A stretch of DNA of 64,000 bases from Desulfogranum japonicum DSM 18378 (GCF_000429945.1 NZ_AUCV01000030.1:17106-81105); one strand, 5' to 3'. Positions 16,519 through 26,606 are shown, numbered from the stretch's first letter. The notes: generated from the letters alone by a model not told the origin. Numbers and translations: made by a program.

Positions 16519-18624
16519 ATGCCAATGAATTTTGAAGATATCAGTAAAGTAGTCAGTTACTCCATTGATAACAGTTCCAGCGGTATTGTCATAACTGATC
16601 TGCAAGGCACCATAGTTTACATCAACAACAGACAATGTCAAACCAGTGGATACAACAGGAGTGACCTGATTGGCCGCAATGCTAGAATATTCCAGTCAGG
16701 AGAAATGCCACAAGCAGTTTACAGTGATATGTGGACAACTATTCTTTCTGGAGAATCATGGCAGGGAGAACTGTTCAACAGAAGAAAAAACGGTGATATG
16801 TACTGGGAGCATGTTCACATATCTCCTGTTAAAAATCATGACGGCACTGTGGTCGCTTTCCTGGCGCTAAAGGAAGAAGAATATCATCATAACAGCCTGC
16901 AGGCCATAAAAGAACTCTCTCAGGTAGACCCGTTAACAGGACTGCTGAACAAGTCCGCTTTTCTGAAGTATACGAACAATGCCATCCGGGAAAGGCAGAA
17001 GCAACACTTGCCAGCAGGTATTACAGTCTATTGTATTGACATTGACCGATTTTATTCGATCAATCAAAACCTAGGATCTCAGGCCGCGGATGAGGTTCTG
17101 GTCGAAGTAGCTCGTCGTTTGCAGAGTTGTTTTCGCCATGATGATTTCGTTGCACGAATCGGAGCAGACATTTTTGCCATTCTACTTAATGACAGCAACA
17201 ATGGTGTCCAAGCAGAATCAAAGGTCGAGCGACTCCTCGGCAAAATGAATAAGCCCTTCACACTTCAACAGCGGTATATATTTGTGACGGCAAGCATAGG
17301 CATCGCAAGTTTTTCCCATTGCAACCTGACCGCACAAGAAGTATTGGATTTCGCTCGTTCAGCCGCAGGAACTGCCAAATCTAAAGGAGGAGACAGTTAT
17401 CACGTTTTTACCCATGCTGACGACCGTGTGGAAATTGAAGGCGGCATGGCAAACGATTTAAGGCATGCTATCGAGCGAAATCAGTTTGAACTGTATTACC
17501 AACCGCAAATTAACACAGTCAACGGAGTTATAGCAGGTGTTGAGGCGTTATTGCGATGGCATAGAAATGACAATGAAATGGTTCCTCCTGATATCTTTAT
17601 TCCCATTGCTGAGAAAAGCGAACTCATCATAGCCGTGGGAGAGTGGGTATTACGACAGGCTGTTTTGCAAATAAAGGACTGGAGGAAACAAGGGCTTCCA
17701 TGGATAAAGGTGGCAGTAAATCTCTCTGCGAAACACTTTCATCGAAGTGACCTGGCACCCTATATCGAGAACCTCTTGCGCGAAGTTGGCCTTGAACCGC
17801 ATTTTCTGGAGCTGGAGCTTACTGAAGGGGCTGTATTACAAGACCCTATGAAGGTAAAAAAAAATATCCTCAAACTCAAATCGATTGGAGTCTATGTATC
17901 ACTTGATGATTTTGGTACGGGCAATTCTTCTCTTGTCTGGTTGTCGCAACTCCCAGTTGATCAGATTAAGATAGATAAATCCTTTGTCTCCGATGTCGTT
18001 ACCAATCCAGTCAATGCCTCGATTGTATCGGCAACAATAGCCATGGCCGGAAAATTGGATAAGGACAGTATAGCGGAAGGCGTCGAGACTGAGGCACAAC
18101 TGCATTTTCTCCGTCGACAGGGGTGTGACTTTCTTCAGGGCTACCTGTTCAGTAAACCTCTTCCTGTGGACCAAATGGCATCTCTGCTGCAGAAAAAAGA
18201 GAGATGGATGTTAGAAAGTTCTTCAACGGATCAGGAGCGTTTTACCATCCTTGTTGTCGACGATGAGCCTCAAATAGTACAAGTACTCAGCAGAATCTTC
18301 CGGCGGGGCAAATACAGGGTGCTCTCTGCTTACAACGGCAAACAGGCGTTGGAAATACTGGCATTGAATCAGGTGCAAATTGTTATATCCGATCATCTGA
18401 TGCCTGGTATGACAGGAGTTGAACTCTTGACGACCATCAAAAAGTTATATCCGGATACCACACGTATTATCCTTTCCGGTCAATCAAATGTCTCTATTAT
18501 CATCGAAGCCATCAATCAGGGAGCGATCTGGAAATACTTCACCAAACCCATCGAAACAGAACTCTTGTACAATGCTGTTAGGAAAGCATGTCAGAAAATG
18601 ACTATAAAGAAAACTTTGCCATAA
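16519..18624 (+). CDS. PAS-GGDEF-EAL protein with C-terminal receiver domain
   Basis: Protein of 701 residues. Order: PAS (about 10-120; ends VVAFLALKEEE), GGDEF (about 130-290), EAL (about 305-555), receiver (about 572-690). The GGDEF signature is degenerate: R213-I-G-A-D-I-F in place of R-x-GGDEF, so diguanylate cyclase activity is probably lost. The EAL domain keeps its catalytic set: E342-A-L, NLSAKHF, ELTEGAV, DDFGTGNSS, KIDKSFV, EGVETEAQ and GYLFSKPLP. It therefore should hydrolyse c-di-GMP. The receiver has Asp625 in VISDHLMPG. Having the receiver at the C-terminus is less usual than at the N-terminus. Likely output of the adjoining hybrid kinase. The ATG 16519 lies in CATCTGGAATGCCA with no strong site. 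Confidence 0.95.
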   Translation: MPMNFEDISKVVSYSIDNSSSGIVITDLQGTIVYINNRQCQTSGYNRSDLIGRNARIFQSGEMPQAVYSDMWTTILSGESWQGELFNRRKNGDMYWEHVHISPVKNHDGTVVAFLALKEEEYHHNSLQAIKELSQVDPLTGLLNKSAFLKYTNNAIRERQKQHLPAGITVYCIDIDRFYSINQNLGSQAADEVLVEVARRLQSCFRHDDFVARIGADIFAILLNDSNNGVQAESKVERLLGKMNKPFTLQQRYIFVTASIGIASFSHCNLTAQEVLDFARSAAGTAKSKGGDSYHVFTHADDRVEIEGGMANDLRHAIERNQFELYYQPQINTVNGVIAGVEALLRWHRNDNEMVPPDIFIPIAEKSELIIAVGEWVLRQAVLQIKDWRKQGLPWIKVAVNLSAKHFHRSDLAPYIENLLREVGLEPHFLELELTEGAVLQDPMKVKKNILKLKSIGVYVSLDDFGTGNSSLVWLSQLPVDQIKIDKSFVSDVVTNPVNASIVSATIAMAGKLDKDSIAEGVETEAQLHFLRRQGCDFLQGYLFSKPLPVDQMASLLQKKERWMLESSSTDQERFTILVVDDEPQIVQVLSRIFRRGKYRVLSAYNGKQALEILALNQVQIVISDHLMPGMTGVELLTTIKKLYPDTTRIILSGQSNVSIIIEAINQGAIWKYFTKPIETELLYNAVRKACQKMTIKKTLP

Positions 18625-18703
18625 TCACCTTTTCGAGAATTTTTCATTAAGAGGACGGAAAAATTGTTTCCCCAAATACCTGAAAACAAGGAAAGGAACC
18701 AGT

Positions 18704-19294
18704 ATGAATGTGGACCCTGCGTTTGAAAAACATCTCTCCCATGTGAATTTGGACGCCCTCAGCAAAAGCCAGGATGTGATTTACATTGTTGATAGCAGCA
18801 TACGGCTTATGGCCTTTAATGAGGCCTGGATCATTTTCGCCCGGAAAAATGACGGCGAAAATATTCTCTCAAACTATCTCCTGGGAACGCAAGTGTCCGA
18901 GGTTGGCATTAAGCCCATAAGGAAATATATTCTCAACGGTTATATGAAAGCGCTGAGAGAAAAAATTCCCTTTGTACACGATTATGAGTGCTCATCACCA
19001 CAAGCCTACCGGGTCTTTCACCAAACGGCATATCCCATCTTCGACTCCAGCGGATTGATAATAACCCATCACCTCATCATCAATAAACAGCATACCGAGA
19101 GGGAGATAGATTTTTACAGCCACTTTGAGAATGATCAGAAAATCGTAACGCAATGCGCTAATTGCAGGAAAATACGTGACCCTCAGAATGATAAGACATG
19201 GTTTTGGGTTCCTGAACTTGTAGAACGCCCACTGCCAAATACCTCACACGGTATCTGTGATCCTTGTCTTGATCACTATTATCCAGACATTTAG
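18704..19294 (+). CDS. PAS-like protein with C-terminal CxxC pair
   Basis: Protein of 196 residues; AAGGAAAGGAACC precedes ATG 18704. Residues about 15-135 form a PAS-like fold (DVIYIVDSSIRLMAFNEAW, then TAYPIFDSSGLIITHH). The last 50 residues contain CANCRKIRDP and, after WVPELVE, SHGICDPCLDHYYP: two CxxC pairs in the spacing of the short metal-ribbon tail seen after PAS domains in some sensor kinases. Here no kinase domain follows, so it may be a sensor or adaptor protein for its neighbours. Zinc binding is an inference. Confidence 0.85.
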   Translation: MNVDPAFEKHLSHVNLDALSKSQDVIYIVDSSIRLMAFNEAWIIFARKNDGENILSNYLLGTQVSEVGIKPIRKYILNGYMKALREKIPFVHDYECSSPQAYRVFHQTAYPIFDSSGLIITHHLIINKQHTEREIDFYSHFENDQKIVTQCANCRKIRDPQNDKTWFWVPELVERPLPNTSHGICDPCLDHYYPDI

Positions 19295-19296
19295 GA

Positions 19297-19500
19297 ACTG
19301 ATGTTAACATCATTCGTCAAAAAGGCATCGACAGCGATAGGTGTGAATTGTTTGCCTGGATCAAGCAGCGAGTTACCTCGGCTAAACTCGAAGCATTCAA
19401 TGCCACAATCAGCAAAACCGTAAAACGGGCATACGGGTACGTGATCAGTTACGGAGGGCTTACCTCCTCCGTAACTATTACAAAGACCCATATTTTTTGA
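19297..19500 (+). pseudogene. Transposase C-terminal relic (ISL3-like)
   Basis: The frame from 19297 to the stop at 19500 reads RCELFAWIKQR, VTSAKLEAFNATISKTVKRA and YGY. This matches, from memory, the end of ISL3-type transposases (a Glu in SxKLEAFN and the RAxGYR stretch). No start and no catalytic core remain, and the reading runs into a hairpin at 19447-19477. It is a leftover of an insertion between two signalling genes. Confidence 0.6.
19447..19477. repeat. Perfect 11-bp hairpin
   Basis: AGTTACGGAGG at 19447 pairs with CCTCCGTAACT ending at 19477. There is no T-run directly after. It could be an IS end, a leftover REP-like palindrome or a weak terminator inside the transposase relic. 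Confidence 0.55.
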
Positions 19501-19618
19501 TATGATAATAAAAGATATGCGAATAAACGGTTTTACATTTGATTACTGCAGATATTGAGGGCTTGGCTGATAGGAAAAAACGCGAGAAACACAATAATAC
19601 GTCATGGAGAAAGATTAG

Positions 19619-21259
19619 ATGCAAAAAATGATTCTTGTTGTCGATGACGATGTTGCCGTACGAAACGTCTGCGCCAGATTTTTACAAAGCATCGGCCATA
19701 AATATGAGATGTGCGTTGATGTCATATCTGCGAAAAAAGCTCTTGCAGAGAAAAATTATGATTTGCTTATCACTGATTTGAGAATGCCTGGAGATTCGGG
19801 TGTTGAACTTATTCGTCATGCAAAATCCCTTTATCCCACGCTGGGAATAGTTGTTATGACCGGCCATGGAACTCCTGAAATGGAAGATGAAATCGTAGAA
19901 CTGGGTGTTGAAGGGTATATTATTAAACCCCTTAGTCGGGATGCATTACTAATAACTGTCAAAAATGCTTTGAAACAAACAGATCTCACTAAGGAAAGAA
20001 TAGCCTATGAGTTCGAGCTGGAAGAAATCATCAAACAACGAACGGGAAAACTTCAGGCTATACTGGATAATTTGAGTGCCGGGTTGGTCTTGATCGACAA
20101 AAATCTGACTATTTTGGAGATCAACAGGAAGATGCGGGAATGGTTCCCCGGTATTACGCTCTCTGATACAACAAAGTGTTATCGAGAGCTTATCAAGTCG
20201 GAACGCCCACAAAAGTGTGATGAATGTCCCGTTGAGTTGGCTCTAAAAACCGGGAAAACGCAAGAAATGGCATGCCGTAGGGTAACGGCTGAAGGGGTTA
20301 AGGATTTCAGAATAGTATCAACGCCTATTCTTGATAGCAATGGACAACCGTATGCGGCAATCGCCCTTTACGATGATATGACGGAACGGATGTTGCTGGA
20401 GCGAGAACTGCGACAAGCCCAAAACCTTGAATCCGTTGGGCAATTAGCTGCCGGAATTGCTCATGAAATAAACACTCCAATTCAGTATATAAGCGATAAT
20501 ATCAATTTCCTCAAAGATGCCATTACTGACATAACCATGGTACTTGATGCCTATGAGCAGTCTTGGGCGGAGTTTTCAAAAACGGAAAAAATCCCGGAAG
20601 AGATCATCAATAAGTTGGAGCAAGTGAAAGAGGATGCCGATTTAGAATTATTGTGGGAAGAAATCCCAAATACAATTCAAGACAGTCTCCATGGCGTGAA
20701 TCAGGTCACCAAAATAGTCAGGGCGATAAAAGACTTTTCTCATCCAGGCGAAGAGGAGAGATCTTCAGCAGATCTTAATGAAATACTGGAGAGTACAATC
20801 ACCGTTTGCAGGAATGAATGGAAATATCATGCCAAAATGGAAAAAGAATTTTCTCCTGATCTTCCTGCTATATTGTGCTTTCCAGGTGATCTTGGACGGG
20901 TATTTCTTAATATCATCGTGAATGCCGCCCATGCGATTGAAAAAGCTGCCGGCAATCAACAGGGTGGCTTGGGAAAGATAATTGTACGGACACAAAAAAC
21001 TGCTTTTGGAGTTCAAGTACAGATAAGCGATACGGGTAGTGGTATTCCAGAGCATATTCGGGACAAGGTTTTTGACCCATTTTTTACTACCAAAGAGCGA
21101 GGCAAAGGGACTGGTCAGGGACTGGCTATTGCCTATAGAGTTATTGTGGACAAACACCTGGGGAAAATCCGTTTTGATTCAGAAGAAGGAGTGGGAACAA
21201 CATTCACCATTGATCTGCCTATGGAGTGCCTGCCTGCAAAGGGGGATCGTCTTGATTGA
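19619..21259 (+). CDS. Sensor histidine kinase with N-terminal receiver domain
   Basis: Protein of 546 residues. A receiver domain comes first (residues 4-120; [10 protein letters not shown], Asp53 in [14 protein letters not shown], Lys in IIKPLSRD), then a PAS domain (about 145-265) holding [10 protein letters not shown], a cysteine-containing insert often seen in PAS folds. Then HisKA with His282 in [15 protein letters not shown], and HATPase_c with [11 protein letters not shown] and [12 protein letters not shown]. The helical region between HisKA and ATPase is longer than usual ([20 protein letters not shown]). Soluble. It ends the signalling run; the terminator at 21429 follows. ATG 19619 comes after GGAGAAAGATT. 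Confidence 0.95.
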   Translation: MQKMILVVDDDVAVRNVCARFLQSIGHKYEMCVDVISAKKALAEKNYDLLITDLRMPGDSGVELIRHAKSLYPTLGIVVMTGHGTPEMEDEIVELGVEGYIIKPLSRDALLITVKNALKQTDLTKERIAYEFELEEIIKQRTGKLQAILDNLSAGLVLIDKNLTILEINRKMREWFPGITLSDTTKCYRELIKSERPQKCDECPVELALKTGKTQEMACRRVTAEGVKDFRIVSTPILDSNGQPYAAIALYDDMTERMLLERELRQAQNLESVGQLAAGIAHEINTPIQYISDNINFLKDAITDITMVLDAYEQSWAEFSKTEKIPEEIINKLEQVKEDADLELLWEEIPNTIQDSLHGVNQVTKIVRAIKDFSHPGEEERSSADLNEILESTITVCRNEWKYHAKMEKEFSPDLPAILCFPGDLGRVFLNIIVNAAHAIEKAAGNQQGGLGKIIVRTQKTAFGVQVQISDTGSGIPEHIRDKVFDPFFTTKERGKGTGQGLAIAYRVIVDKHLGKIRFDSEEGVGTTFTIDLPMECLPAKGDRLD

Positions 21260-21428
21260 GTTTAAAAAAGCACCTTCTAAGGGATGTCTTTTTTACGATG
21301 TATGGTTGAGGAAATGTAACTTTGGTATCAAATAACGTGTTCAAATACGGATATGAGTATGAACACTGCCTTTCAGTTTTATACCCCCGTCCTGCTAGTC
21401 ACTTTTTTCATGACAAGACTTTTCTAAA

Positions 21429-21462
21429 AACCGGAGCATTACATACAAGTAATACTCCGGTT
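21429..21462. terminator. Bidirectional terminator between convergent genes
   Basis: AACCGGAGCATTAC pairs with GTAATACTCCGGTT around ATACAA with one mismatch, followed by CACTTTTT on the plus strand and preceded by an A run, which is a U tract on the minus strand. It lies between the receiver-kinase (ending 21259) and glpC (ending 21622). The remaining 360 bp hold nothing else that I recognise. Confidence 0.85.
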
Positions 21463-21621
21463 CACTTTTTGGGTATCAATCCCCAATAGATAAAATCCGG
21501 CAACTGTTGGCCTGTATTTCTTCTTGAAACGGACCCACATTACACGATGAAATCAGCATCTGCCTTAAATCAGGCCATTGGGATGGAAGAGACCACTGCA
21601 TCTGATGACGTGCTCTTCGCC

Positions 21622-22887
21622 TTACTGCTGTTGCCAAAGTGCCTGCGTGGCTTCAATATCGAGGGCATCGGCAAGAATCGCAACAGGATTTTTGACTTTT
21701 GCGGTGGTGGACATTTCGATTTGCCACTTACAGGTTTCACAATCCGTGGCTATACAATCCACATCTGCCTCTTCTATCTGGGTAAAGAGAGGCTGACCTA
21801 CTCCCTGGGCGGTCTCGTAATTCTCCTTCTTGAAGCCATAGGTACCGGCGATGCCGCAGCACTGAGAATCAAGCTGCATCAGCTCAAGACCGGGGATCAT
21901 TTGTAGCAGGGAGGTTGAATAGATGGACCAGCCCAGCTTCTCCATGTGACATGGTGTATGGTAGGCGACCCTGGCACTGTAATTCTTTTTAAAGACCAGC
22001 TGTAATTTTTCTCCGTCTATCAGGCGGAACAGAAAACGGGTAGCCAGCTCGGTCTGCTCACGCACATCCTCATTATTCACCCCGAGCAGATGGGGATACT
22101 CATCCCTGATGGTAAAAGTGCATGTTGATGAGGTGGAAACCACCGGGTGTCCATTTTCCACAATAGATTTCTGCAATGCCCGAACATTATGACGTGCCTG
22201 TCTGGCAGCCTGCTTGACAAGACCGTTTGAGATCAGGGCAACCCCGCAACATTTCTCTTTTTCAAGGAGTTTGACGCCATACCCAGCTGCGTTCATTATC
22301 TTGATGAGATCTTTGCCAAGCTGCGGAAAATTGTAATTGACATAGCAGCCATGGAAGTAGCTGACGCATTTTTTGAAACCATCCTGTTTTGCGGCAGCAT
22401 GTTTGCGGTACCAGGTCTCAAACTTCTCGCCCGAGTATTTCGGGAATATCCGGTGATGATCAATCTTGAGCACCTTGTCCATTATCTGGCGAACAGGTTT
22501 GAGCGCGACGGTTGTATTGACTATCGGCGCAAAGGCACTTGCCATAGTGCCAACCAAATCGGTATTGGCCATAATGGCATCCCGTAACGTAGGTCGCTTG
22601 GTACCATATTTGATCCTGGCAGCCTGGATGACATCACCGATTTTTACTCCCGAAGGACAGGCCACCTCGCACCGCTTGCAGTTGAGGCATAATTTCAACG
22701 CCTCCTCATCAAAGTAGTCTGGGTTTTTCAGACGTAACCGTTCCCCGTCAGGGCCAGCTTGCTTTGGTCCGGGGTAGTCGGGATTCACCAGAACCACAGG
22801 ACAATACACGGTGCAAATCGTACATTTAACACATTGCTCAAAATCATTGTCACTTATGTTGTACGGCTCAAATGTATCTTTCTTCAT
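21622..22887 (-). CDS. glpC: Anaerobic glycerol-3-phosphate dehydrogenase subunit C
   Basis: Protein of 421 residues. The ATG at 22887 (MKKDTFEPYNISDNDF) is preferred over an upstream in-frame start at 22920; it overlaps the glpB end by 20 bp. Two ferredoxin-type clusters are visible near the N-terminus: CVKCTICTVYCPV and CLNCKRCEVACPSGV. Two CCG (cysteine-rich) domains follow (SYFHGCYVNYN with EKCCGVALI; HTPCHMEKLGW with SQCCGIAGTYG). It carries electrons from GlpAB to the membrane quinone pool. It is the last gene of glpABC. Confidence 0.95.
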   Translation of the reverse strand: MKKDTFEPYNISDNDFEQCVKCTICTVYCPVVLVNPDYPGPKQAGPDGERLRLKNPDYFDEEALKLCLNCKRCEVACPSGVKIGDVIQAARIKYGTKRPTLRDAIMANTDLVGTMASAFAPIVNTTVALKPVRQIMDKVLKIDHHRIFPKYSGEKFETWYRKHAAAKQDGFKKCVSYFHGCYVNYNFPQLGKDLIKIMNAAGYGVKLLEKEKCCGVALISNGLVKQAARQARHNVRALQKSIVENGHPVVSTSSTCTFTIRDEYPHLLGVNNEDVREQTELATRFLFRLIDGEKLQLVFKKNYSARVAYHTPCHMEKLGWSIYSTSLLQMIPGLELMQLDSQCCGIAGTYGFKKENYETAQGVGQPLFTQIEEADVDCIATDCETCKWQIEMSTTAKVKNPVAILADALDIEATQALWQQQ

Positions 22888-24136
22888 CGTCCTGGTCCTG
22901 TAAAATTTGTTCAGCGACATGCAGCGAAGTCAACAGGCATATTCCTGCACCACTTCCTTCTTTGAGAGGATTTGATCCGGCCAGTACCGAACCGGCTGCA
23001 TAGAGATTTTCCACTGGCTGACCGTTGATCATTGGCCGGAACCTGGCATCAGTCCTGACACCATAGTGCATATACGGCTGATTGTTGAACACCTGCTTAT
23101 CAAACCATTTTTCCCGTTCGTTTTCTCCATCGACATCAAGCCCGAAGATCGGTTCAAACAGGCCGTAAGGACCGGCTTTGATCCCTTTGGAATAGAAGCT
23201 GCCACTGGCGAGGATGAAGTGGTCTGCTTCCAGTTGAATATCACCGTGGTTGTTGGTGTTTACGTAGCGCAGCCGATTACCCTTGAACTTCCCTTCCCGG
23301 ACCATGTCTCCGAGGAAATGGGTACCGCCGAGCTCCTGGAAGCGCTGGCGAAGCTGAATCTGGCACCTGATTCCGGGAGTAGACGGTGGCACGGCCGGTA
23401 AAAGGACTACAGGTTTGTTGATCCGTGCTTTAAGGGCTGCGGGAACCGTCGTATTGAACAGGCCAAACACGGCAGGCAGGATAATGACATCACTCTCTTT
23501 ACCCAGTTTATTGACTTTTTCTGCAAATTGATCAAGTGCATCACCCTGGTCAAAAACTTTGGCAATGTTTGATGAGCGCATTTCGCTCGGATTGCGACGA
23601 ATTGCTTCAAACTGCGCCATCGCAACATTTCTGACCTGCACCTCCACTCCGTAGCGTGTCAGGCCGTCCTTGATGAACAGGGTGTGAAAATCCAGAAAGC
23701 CCTGAAGGTTTACAATGGTCGCCCGGGACAAGGGCAGCTTGTCATTCTTGGCAAAGCTGGTGAAATCATCGAGGGTTAGCCATGTTGGCTTCATGGTGCC
23801 CATTGGCGTCAACACAAAATGGTTGCGCTTTGCGGTACCGGCAAAGACCATTCCGGCTCGGTCCAACAGCTGAGGGGCCTCCTCGGCAAGGCGGGCGATA
23901 TTCGCCTGACCTACACGCTGGTAAGGATGTTCAGATGGCAGGCTGTGTATACTCTCCAGCGGGTTCGTCACCTCTTGCCCGTTCACGCGGCTCAGCAGGT
24001 CAAATGATCCTGAGAAAAAATGGATTGCGCTTTGACCCGATGAAACGATGGCACACTTTCTTCCCTGTTCCATCAACCTGATTCCGCAGGTAAGGCCGCT
24101 TAACCCACCACCAATGATAACTGTATCAAATTTCAT
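22868..24136 (-). CDS. glpB: Anaerobic glycerol-3-phosphate dehydrogenase subunit B
   Basis: Protein of 422 residues. The N-terminus MKFDTVIIGGGLSGLTCGIRL is an FAD/NAD-binding Rossmann motif. It has the flavoprotein layout of GlpB, including HFILASGSFYSKGI and the C-terminal NLYAAGSVLAGSNPLKEGSG, another FAD-contact stretch. It lies 12 bp after glpA and overlaps glpC. With GlpA it forms the soluble flavin dimer that oxidises sn-glycerol 3-phosphate to dihydroxyacetone phosphate under anaerobic conditions. Confidence 0.95.
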   Translation of the reverse strand: MKFDTVIIGGGLSGLTCGIRLMEQGRKCAIVSSGQSAIHFFSGSFDLLSRVNGQEVTNPLESIHSLPSEHPYQRVGQANIARLAEEAPQLLDRAGMVFAGTAKRNHFVLTPMGTMKPTWLTLDDFTSFAKNDKLPLSRATIVNLQGFLDFHTLFIKDGLTRYGVEVQVRNVAMAQFEAIRRNPSEMRSSNIAKVFDQGDALDQFAEKVNKLGKESDVIILPAVFGLFNTTVPAALKARINKPVVLLPAVPPSTPGIRCQIQLRQRFQELGGTHFLGDMVREGKFKGNRLRYVNTNNHGDIQLEADHFILASGSFYSKGIKAGPYGLFEPIFGLDVDGENEREKWFDKQVFNNQPYMHYGVRTDARFRPMINGQPVENLYAAGSVLAGSNPLKEGSGAGICLLTSLHVAEQILQDQDDEERYI

Positions 24137-24148
24137 AATAACACCGGG

Positions 24149-25768
24149 TCAATTATTCTCTGGTTTCAATCCATAAATTCCTTCATAGATCCAGGAGGTA
24201 AACTGTGACTCAATGAGCGTTTCGCCCCAGGCGATCGGGTACATTCCCTTCCAACGTTCCTGGAGGAAGTTGGCCAGGTCATCTTTTGCCTGAACTGTTT
24301 CTTCCAGAGCCTCGCCAAGCAGTCCAGCTGCGCGACAGGCGCAAAGTTCCCCCTGACAGGTCCCCATGCCGACGCGGGTACGTCGCCGCAGGTCGATGAG
24401 GTTAGCGACATGCAATTCCTTGATCGCGTAGTTCACCTCACCAATGGAGACGCCTTCGCATTCACAAACCATGGCGTCGTCCATCATGTCGCTGGAAGCA
24501 ATATTGCTTGCCAGGGTGCCGTGACGGTCCTGGGCCGACATCTGGACAACGCGTGAACCGGAGTAGATTTTACGGGTCGCTGATTTAACGGAAAAGTCAT
24601 TCTTTTCGGACCCAGGCAAAGGGTTGTCCGCGGTTTCACACTGCTTTTCAACAGCAAGTTTCCTGCACACCAGGTCAGTTGCCCACTCAGCCATAAGCCG
24701 GTAGGTCATGAGTTTTCCACCGGTGATGGTAATGAACCCTGAAAGGCCATCCCTTTCCTGGTGATCCAGCAGAACGATACCACGGCTGATATTGCGGCCA
24801 TTGGGGTCATCATCTGCAGCAACCAGTGGTCGCACCCCTGCATATGCGCGTAAGACCCTTGTTGTGGCCAGGCTTGGAGCCAGTTTCATCCCTTCCCGAA
24901 TAAGAACATCGACATCCTCGGTGGAGACGTACATGTTGTCAATCTCGTCATAGGGGATACGTTCGGAGGTTGTGCCGATCAGGCAGATAGTGTCACCCGG
25001 TACAAGGATGTCTGCATTGGCCGGCTTTCGGCACCTGTTGAGAATCATTGTATTGACCCGATGGCCGAAAATCAGCAGGGAACCCTTTGCAGGAAACATA
25101 TTCACCGTCACCCCTGCAAGCCCGGCAAGATGCTGGCCCCATATTCCCGCAGCATTCACCACAATTTTGCCGTGATAGCTTACTTTAGCTCTGGTCTGGT
25201 GATCGTAGAGCTCCACACCGGTAACCCGATCGCCTTTACGGATGATGCCTGTGACCTCATGGTGGGTTAAAAGGTCTGCGTTATGTATTTTGGCATCAAG
25301 AACATTGGAGAGCGCAAGCCTGAAAGGATCTACCGAACCGTCAGGAACCTTAACAGCTCCTATCAGTTCCGGATTGACCGAAGGTTCGATCAGCCTGGCA
25401 TAATCCGGGTCGATTGCTTGGGCGTTGATTCCGGCCTTCTGGCATGAATCAATAAAAAGGGACTGGAAGGCGATGTCATCATCGGGCAGTGTAATAAAGA
25501 GTCCATCATTTTCTTCCACACAATGGCTCGCGATACGGCGCAGTATCATATTCTCCTGGATACATTCCGATGCAGACTCGTGGTCGGTCACCGCGTATCG
25601 TGCGCCACTGTGCAGTAATCCATGATTCCTTCCGGTTGCTCCAGTCGCCAAATCGTGGCGCTCGACAAGCAGCACGCTCAGTCCACGCATGGCGCAATCC
25701 CGTGCAGTACCGGCACCGGTAGCTCCTCCCCCGATAATTATCACATCGTAATCTTTGCTCGTATTCAT
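24149..25768 (-). CDS. glpA: Anaerobic glycerol-3-phosphate dehydrogenase subunit A
   Basis: Protein of 539 residues, the expected length. N-terminal FAD fold YDVIIIGGGATGAGTARDCA, then GATGRNHGLLHSGARY, the DAO-type domain, and LRAYAGVRPL and FITITGGKLMTYR near the substrate site. The C-terminus holds a BFD-like [2Fe-2S] domain: CECEGVS, then GMGTCQGELCACR. First gene of glpABC. The product dihydroxyacetone phosphate feeds glycolysis, so the pyk-gap unit may act downstream. The upstream region has tandem TTTCRT motifs that could bind the GlpR homologue encoded at 35218-35988. Confidence 0.96.
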   Translation of the reverse strand: MNTSKDYDVIIIGGGATGAGTARDCAMRGLSVLLVERHDLATGATGRNHGLLHSGARYAVTDHESASECIQENMILRRIASHCVEENDGLFITLPDDDIAFQSLFIDSCQKAGINAQAIDPDYARLIEPSVNPELIGAVKVPDGSVDPFRLALSNVLDAKIHNADLLTHHEVTGIIRKGDRVTGVELYDHQTRAKVSYHGKIVVNAAGIWGQHLAGLAGVTVNMFPAKGSLLIFGHRVNTMILNRCRKPANADILVPGDTICLIGTTSERIPYDEIDNMYVSTEDVDVLIREGMKLAPSLATTRVLRAYAGVRPLVAADDDPNGRNISRGIVLLDHQERDGLSGFITITGGKLMTYRLMAEWATDLVCRKLAVEKQCETADNPLPGSEKNDFSVKSATRKIYSGSRVVQMSAQDRHGTLASNIASSDMMDDAMVCECEGVSIGEVNYAIKELHVANLIDLRRRTRVGMGTCQGELCACRAAGLLGEALEETVQAKDDLANFLQERWKGMYPIAWGETLIESQFTSWIYEGIYGLKPENN

Positions 25769-25818
25769 GGTGGTTATAAGAAGTCGATGATTAATGCGAT
25801 GTTATCGCTGCTCAAGGC

Positions 25819-25867
25819 TTTCGTATTTAACTTTCATATTTTTCATTAATATACACAAAGCGAAATT
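25819..25867. promoter_or_regulatory. Candidate GlpR-type operator upstream of glpA
   Basis: TTTCGT at about 25819 and TTTCAT at about 25832 and 25841 are tandem near-repeats, followed by AAAGCGAAAT in opposite sense, 50-100 bp upstream of the glpA start. DeoR/GlpR family regulators often use repeated TTTCGT-like half sites. The region upstream of the glpR-like gene has TTTCG-AA-CGAAA. Assignment is by resemblance only. Confidence 0.35.
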
Positions 25868-26445
25868 TATCTGCCAGGAAAATTCACATTTTCTCCTGTG
25901 GGCATGCAACTGTTCCGACAGGATTCATTTGAACGTGCAAAATTCTTCGAGTGATCACATGCAGATAAGCGGCTACGCAGGAGGGCTTGTAGGAGCCTAA
26001 TTTTGGATATTTTTCGGGATGAAGATTTTGCAAATGAACAGCCCCGTTTCTCAGAACATCTGGGCTAAGTACATATCAGGTGAGAGTGTTAGTGTTACCT
26101 GTTGGTTATCCTAACTACCTGAAAAAATGTTTATTAAGGGGAGCATGGTGTGCGGTATCTGTTTTGTTGCCAAATATTTGCAAATACGCGCAGCCTTCGA
26201 TAGACAGTCACTACGCCTGCATGTGGTGCTTCGCATCTACTGCAGCATATATTTGTGAGAGCTCCGGGGTGACAAGCTCCAGGGCTGGATCAATTGCTGA
26301 TCTCAGTGAAAGAAAAATCGAGGGTTGATAATTGTCCTTAGGGAAGTGATGTGTATTTGTCGAGATTAATGAAAGGTATCTTTTGCCCATTTTTCATTAA
26401 ATTCGTACTATATCAGAAAGGAAAAGTCGCTAAAACAAGAGACTC
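25868..26445. other. Intergenic region upstream of glpA, no gene supported
   Basis: Short frames here lack ribosome binding sites and recognisable composition. AATTTTGGATATTTTTCGGG at about 26000 faintly resembles the R1 right end but is too short to claim. TTTTTCATTAA occurs at about 25839 and again at about 26391. Confidence 0.45.
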
Positions 26446-26606
26446 AACATAACTGGCCACTGGTACTCCAGATTTGTGCAAGCGCGGTTTTTATAGGTAA
26501 ACGAAGACTTCGAAAGGCTATCTGTGCGGGTAACGGCGATCATGTTAAGAGATAAACGACCAGCGGGAAACTCCGTGGAGTATCTGTTATCAGTTGCGAT
26601 TTAACG
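26446..26606. repeat. R4 dispersed repeat, copy on minus strand
   Basis: CAGATTTGTGCAAGCGCGGTTTTTATAGGTAAACGAAGAC is, on the other strand, nearly the block at 27278-27330 (AGTCTTC, TTACCT, ACCGCGCTTGCACAAATCTG). The second part, GGGAAACTCCGTGGAGTATCTG, matches GGGAGACTTCGTGGGGTACCTG at about 30411. This copy and the one at 27270 flank the LptA-like gene in opposite orientation. Confidence 0.6.

Noticed and set aside
26080..26328. 82-codon frame upstream of the LptA-like gene
   Set aside because: No ribosome binding site and cysteine-rich random composition.
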